From: Pedobacter borealis DSM 19626
GTDB taxonomy: Bacteria > Bacteroidota > Bacteroidia > Sphingobacteriales > Sphingobacteriaceae
Length of the DNA stretch: 36,188 bases
NCBI RefSeq assembly: GCF_000708285.2
Contig: NZ_JAUG01000046.1
Location: 1-36,188 of the forward strand
Reading direction: 5' to 3'
The translations under genes were made by a program, and so were the position numbers. The notes beneath the pieces are model-generated. The model did no database searches. It worked only from the letters and a program-made list of their open reading frames with translations, and had not been told where the DNA came from. Shown here in pieces: positions 32,453 to 36,188 of this stretch. Numbering within the stretch: the stretch's first letter is position 1; each line of letters begins with the position of its first letter.

Positions 32453-34464
32453 TGGATCAATTATTTAACCGAAAATATATCGTTCAAGGATTATTTATTG
32501 TAATCGCCCTGATTTTATTGGGGAAGTTATTTTATATCCAGATTATTAGCGACAAGGCCTTCAGTTCTGCCGAAAGTAACGTATTGCGTAAAATCTATAA
32601 ATATCCTGCCCGTGGTGCCATTCTAGACCGGAACATGAAGGTGATTGTACAAAACGAACCCGTTTACGACTTAATGGTTACCCCAAACGAAGTTAAACCC
32701 TTCGATACTTTGGCCATGGCCAATGCTTTAGAAATTACCATAGAAGATGTACGTAAGAAATTAAAAAAAGCAAGGGCACAATCAAATTATCAGGCTACGT
32801 TTTTCGAACGCCAGATTTCAGTTCAAAGTTATGCCCGTCTGCAAGAAATCATGTACCGTTTTCCGGGTTTCAGAACGCAGGATAGAACGGTAAGGCATTA
32901 TCCCGACAGTATTGCTGGACAGCTTTTCGGTTACGTGAAAGAAGTAAGTCTTGATGACATTGAAAAATCGGAAGGATATTATAAACCAGGCGATTTTATC
33001 GGAAAAAGTGGCTTAGAGCGATCGTATGAAGATTTTTTAAGGGGTGAAAAAGGTGTAATTAATACATTGTATGACGCGAAAAATATCGCTCAGGGCAGTT
33101 ATGCTGGCGGAAAATACGATATCAATGCCGTTTCTGGTGATCGATTGATTTCATCATTAGATATTAGAATTCAGCGCCTTGGCGAAGAACTGATGAAAAA
33201 CAAAGTAGGTGCCATTGTAGCCATTGAGCCATCTACAGGCGAAATATTGGCCTTTGTAAGTAGCCCTGGTTATGATCCGAACCAATTGGTTGGTAAAGAT
33301 TGGGGCAAAAATTACATGAGTCTGATTGCAAACCCTTACCGCCCGCAGATTGTCCGCCCTATTGCAGGCCAGTATTCTCCAGGATCATCATTTAAACCTG
33401 TTGATGCCTTAGTGGCGCTACAGGACGGTGCGATTGACCCAAACACTACTTTTTTCTGTCCGGGTTACTATATGGCCGGAAATCATAAAGTGAAGTGCGA
33501 GCACGTAGATGGAACCATTAATATGCAGCGCGGTATCGCCCGATCATGCAATACCTATTTTTGCCATGTTTTTCAAAACATCATCACCAAAAACGGCATA
33601 AAAAACCAACGTCAAACCTACGCAAATTGGCATGAGCAAATTGCTAAATGGGGTTTTGGCCAAAAACTGGGCATAGATATGCCTTTCGAGAAAAAAGGAA
33701 TATTTTATCAGGCCGAGCACTATGACAAAATTTACGGCAAACACTGGGGATATACTACTGTAATTTCGCAGGCCATTGGTCAGGGCGAAATTACTTCTAC
33801 ACCATTACAAATGGCAAATGTAATGGCCGCAATTGCCAATCGTGGTTACTACCTAAAACCTCACTTAATTAAAGGTATTGGAGATAAAAACGTGGTTAAA
33901 AAAGAATATGTAGTTAAAAACTATGTTGGCATTGATGCTAAATATTTTCCGCCGGTAATTGAAGGGATGAGAGACGCTGTAAACAGTCCATGGGGAACAG
34001 CAAAAGAATCTCAGATCCCCAATATTATTATGTGTGGTAAAACCGGAACGGTACAAAACCCTCATGGCAAAAACCACTCTGTGTTTATCGGTTTTGCGCC
34101 AATGGACAATCCTAAAATTGCAATTGCTGTGATTGTAGAAAATGGTGGTTTTGGTGGTTCTTACGCTGCTCCTATTTCGAGCTTTATTGTAGAGAAATAC
34201 TTAACAGATTCCATTAAGCCAAAATCAAATGGCTATACAGTTAAAGCATTCTCAGAAACCAATCTTTTACCAGCACTAATTGATAAGACTAAGAAAATTA
34301 AACTCACCAAAACGGATAGTTTAAATATTAAAAAAACCGATTCGCTTAAAAGGCTTAAAGATAGTTTGAAAACGAAACCGTCAATATTAAAACAGTCTGT
34401 TGCTACAAAACCTAAGGTGAACAAACAATTTGAAACCAATAAAACTGTAAATAACAAGAAATGA
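32452..34464 (+). CDS. mrdA: Penicillin-binding protein 2 (elongasome transpeptidase)
   Basis: A 670-residue class B PBP that crosslinks sidewall peptidoglycan. One membrane anchor (about 9-30) is followed by the pedestal domain and the transpeptidase. Motifs are SxxK at S312-K315 (SSFK), SxN at S365-N367 (SCN), and K530-T531-G532. At about residues 600-670 there is an extra basic, low-complexity tail with repeated (K)TDSL(K) units, absent from the shorter enterobacterial protein as I recall. It overlaps rodA by four bases (ATGA) and works with it as the elongasome synthase pair. Confidence 0.96.
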   Translation: MDQLFNRKYIVQGLFIVIALILLGKLFYIQIISDKAFSSAESNVLRKIYKYPARGAILDRNMKVIVQNEPVYDLMVTPNEVKPFDTLAMANALEITIEDVRKKLKKARAQSNYQATFFERQISVQSYARLQEIMYRFPGFRTQDRTVRHYPDSIAGQLFGYVKEVSLDDIEKSEGYYKPGDFIGKSGLERSYEDFLRGEKGVINTLYDAKNIAQGSYAGGKYDINAVSGDRLISSLDIRIQRLGEELMKNKVGAIVAIEPSTGEILAFVSSPGYDPNQLVGKDWGKNYMSLIANPYRPQIVRPIAGQYSPGSSFKPVDALVALQDGAIDPNTTFFCPGYYMAGNHKVKCEHVDGTINMQRGIARSCNTYFCHVFQNIITKNGIKNQRQTYANWHEQIAKWGFGQKLGIDMPFEKKGIFYQAEHYDKIYGKHWGYTTVISQAIGQGEITSTPLQMANVMAAIANRGYYLKPHLIKGIGDKNVVKKEYVVKNYVGIDAKYFPPVIEGMRDAVNSPWGTAKESQIPNIIMCGKTGTVQNPHGKNHSVFIGFAPMDNPKIAIAVIVENGGFGGSYAAPISSFIVEKYLTDSIKPKSNGYTVKAFSETNLLPALIDKTKKIKLTKTDSLNIKKTDSLKRLKDSLKTKPSILKQSVATKPKVNKQFETNKTVNNKK

Positions 34465-35726
34465 TCCAGCAACAGGGAAGCCGCTTCTTTTTTAATGTAG
34501 ATTGGATTACCGTTCTGATCTATATTGCATTATGTGCAGTTGGTTTTACCAATATTTATGCATCAATTTACAATCCAGATAAGGCAATCGGTTTCGATTT
34601 TGCCAGCAGCTACGGCAAGCAGTTAATTTACGTAATTACAGGCCTTATATTGGGCTTATCCATCTTATTGTTTGATGGTAGGTTATTTAATGTATTTGCG
34701 CCATTTATTTATGGAATCACCATATTATTACTGGTTGTAGTATTGTTTGTTGGAAGAAACGTTGGTGGAAACCAAGCCTGGATACCCATAGGCTCATTCA
34801 GGCTGCAGCCTTCAGAATTTGCCAAGTTTGGCACAGCCCTGCTTCTTGCGCGATATGTAAGTACCTTTAATCCTAAATTCCGCGATTTTAAATCGATAAT
34901 AATTGCAGCATTAATTGTATTAGTGCCCCTCTTACTCATTATGCTCCAGCCTGATACCGGATCTGCTTTGGTTTTCCTCGCCTTCATGTTCCCTTTGTAC
35001 CGTGAGGGCTTATCAGGCTATTTTCTACTGATATTTTTGGGAATGATTGTGCTGTTTATTTCTGATTTCTTGGTACCAACCTACATTCTAATCATCATTA
35101 TTACCACAATTGCAGGACTTTTCATTTATAACAACAGAAGAAAACAAAAGATCATTTTCTCTACCGTTCTTGTTACCATAGTTGCTATTGCTTATTTGTT
35201 TCTGGTTAAAATTGCCTACGAAAAAGTTTTAGCTCCCCACCAACGTAGCCGTATCGAATTAATGTTAGGGCTTAAAACTGATAATAAAGGTGCGGGTTAT
35301 AATGTAATCCAATCGCAAATTGCCATAGGCTCAGGTCAGGGAACCGGCCGTGGATTTTTACAGGGCACACAAACTAAATATGGTTATGTACCAGAGCAGA
35401 GTACCGATTTCATCTTCTCTACCATCGGCGAAGAATGGGGGTTTATGGGCTGTTCTGTAGTGATAGGTTTGTATATGTTCCTATTACTCCGATTGGTTAA
35501 TTTAGCAGAAAGGCAACGATCTACATTCTCCAGAGTATATGGCTATAGCGTAGCTTGTATCCTCTTTTTCCACGTTTTTATCAATATCGGGATGACGATT
35601 GGTATTATTCCCGTAATTGGGATTCCACTGCCCTTAATTAGTTATGGTGGTTCGTCGTTATGGAGTTTTACGATCTTACTGTTCATCTTTTTAAAGCTGG
35701 ACTCTAACCGGATGGGATTTATTTAG
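34461..35726 (+). CDS. rodA: RodA peptidoglycan glycosyltransferase
   Basis: A 421-residue SEDS glycosyltransferase with about ten membrane segments. Conserved blocks are GSFRLQPSEFAKF (about 112), QPDTGSALVFL, and GTGRGFLQGTQTKYGYVPEQSTDFIFSTIGEEWGF (given here as a location only, about 291-326), then the C-terminal PLPLISYGGSS. It polymerises lipid II for the sidewall. The PEQ-TDFI-EE pattern is the SEDS hallmark. It is the last gene of the mre operon. No clear terminator follows; a repeat-rich gap lies beyond. Confidence 0.96.
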   Translation: MIQQQGSRFFFNVDWITVLIYIALCAVGFTNIYASIYNPDKAIGFDFASSYGKQLIYVITGLILGLSILLFDGRLFNVFAPFIYGITILLLVVVLFVGRNVGGNQAWIPIGSFRLQPSEFAKFGTALLLARYVSTFNPKFRDFKSIIIAALIVLVPLLLIMLQPDTGSALVFLAFMFPLYREGLSGYFLLIFLGMIVLFISDFLVPTYILIIIITTIAGLFIYNNRRKQKIIFSTVLVTIVAIAYLFLVKIAYEKVLAPHQRSRIELMLGLKTDNKGAGYNVIQSQIAIGSGQGTGRGFLQGTQTKYGYVPEQSTDFIFSTIGEEWGFMGCSVVIGLYMFLLLRLVNLAERQRSTFSRVYGYSVACILFFHVFINIGMTIGIIPVIGIPLPLISYGGSSLWSFTILLFIFLKLDSNRMGFI

Positions 35727-35865
35727 TCCTTAGTCGGAAATCCATAGTCTGGAGTCGATATATCAAAATGAATTCGTCATTCCGAAGCAAAAGCAATCTT
35801 AAGGATAGGTTAAGGCCGAAAATCTATTTATTGGAAAGCAAAAGTTCTGCTAAAATCAATGCGTA

Positions 35866-35975
35866 TTCCCGCTAACCGCTTTACTTCTCCCGATTAAAAA
35901 ATCGGGCTTCGTGTTCGCTTTTATCGGGTCTAGGTGGGCAGTTCTGTGCTACTGGTTTGCGTTAATAAACCCAAC
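35866..35975. repeat. Structured dispersed repeat, copy 2
   Basis: Aligns with 4425-4575 through CTTTACT, GTGTTCG, GGTcTAGGTGG, GtgCTA and gGTTAATAA. It contains a short hairpin CCCGAT-TAAAAA-ATCGGG at 35889-35906. Confidence 0.6.
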
Positions 35976-36079
35976 TTAACGGAAATCCTTTTTGGAAAAA
36001 TCGTATTTTCTATTAAAGACCTGAGTTCGATAATTATTTGCTGAAAATTATATCTTATTTACGCCTAATCCCGCTTTAT

Positions 36080-36145
36080 CGTCCTGCTGAATTTATTTCA
36101 GCATCTTTTTAGCGTGAAAGACCCTGAAATAAATTCAGGGTGACG
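36080..36145. repeat. REP-like palindrome pair, copy C
   Basis: CGTCCTGCTGAATTTATTTC and CCCTGAAATAAATTCAGGG within CGTC/GACG ends, the same design as at 17330 and 19187. Confidence 0.85.
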
Positions 36146-36188
36146 ACCGTCTTAACAGAAAACTTGATTAAAACGCCACAAAATGAGA

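Larger units (their letters stand above)
35727..36188. other. Gene-free end of the window, repeat-rich
   Basis: No gene is seen in these 462 bases. It contains a heptad-like AGTC block (TTTAGTCCTTAGTCGG near 35721-35736), a CGTCATTCCGAAGCAAAAGC fragment near 35775, the second copy of the structured dispersed repeat, and REP-like copy C. Confidence 0.7.

Overview
This AT-rich window reads as chromosome of a Bacteroidota bacterium of the Sphingobacteriaceae, most likely Pedobacter or a close relative. The evidence is the TonB-dependent receptor with an N-terminal carboxypeptidase-like domain, lipoproteins with Cys-Lys-Lys after the lipobox, a fused OlsF-type aminolipid synthase, near absence of Shine-Dalgarno sequences, and promoters of the Bacteroidota form TTTG-N19-21-TAnnTTTG. 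There is no sign of prophage, transposase, CRISPR or tRNA genes.

Layout. 0.1-1.8 kb (minus): rpsU, a XerC-type recombinase and hpf; rpsU and hpf carry strong Shine-Dalgarno sequences, unlike the other genes here. 1.9-2.9 kb: a small membrane protein, a DUF6496-like basic protein and 7-bp repeat arrays, including eight copies of the plant telomere heptamer. 2.9-7.5 kb: acyl-CoA dehydrogenase, a helix-hairpin-helix membrane protein and an OlsF-like bifunctional acyltransferase. 7.7-10 kb: a secreted transglutaminase-like protein and three small proteins. 10-16 kb (minus): a two-gene lipoprotein/secreted protein unit, then a TonB receptor followed by a beta-helix lipoprotein, with 11-bp direct repeats in the receptor promoter. 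16-22.3 kb (minus): pheT, a coiled-coil protein, zapA, a 6S RNA recognised from its fold, rny, a lipoprotein and an Mpo1-like protein.

22.4-26 kb (minus) is the most unusual part. A secreted endonuclease/exonuclease/phosphatase-fold protein, an Lgt-like membrane protein that lacks the canonical Lgt catalytic residues, a Tes/MJ0619-like radical SAM enzyme and a two-helix membrane protein are spaced 1-5 nt apart, with a duplicate of the last gene just downstream. I read it as a candidate membrane-lipid or lipoprotein modification pathway; this is inference.

26-29.6 kb: radC, rpsT, purN and purH. 30-35.7 kb (plus): the elongasome operon mreB-mreC-mreD-mrdA-rodA, overlapping from mreC onward. 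The gaps between genes are rich in dispersed repeats: three REP-like palindrome pairs, two copies of a longer structured repeat, one GC-rich palindrome, and at least seven heptamer-type low-complexity blocks, several of which are inverted and could fold into hairpins.
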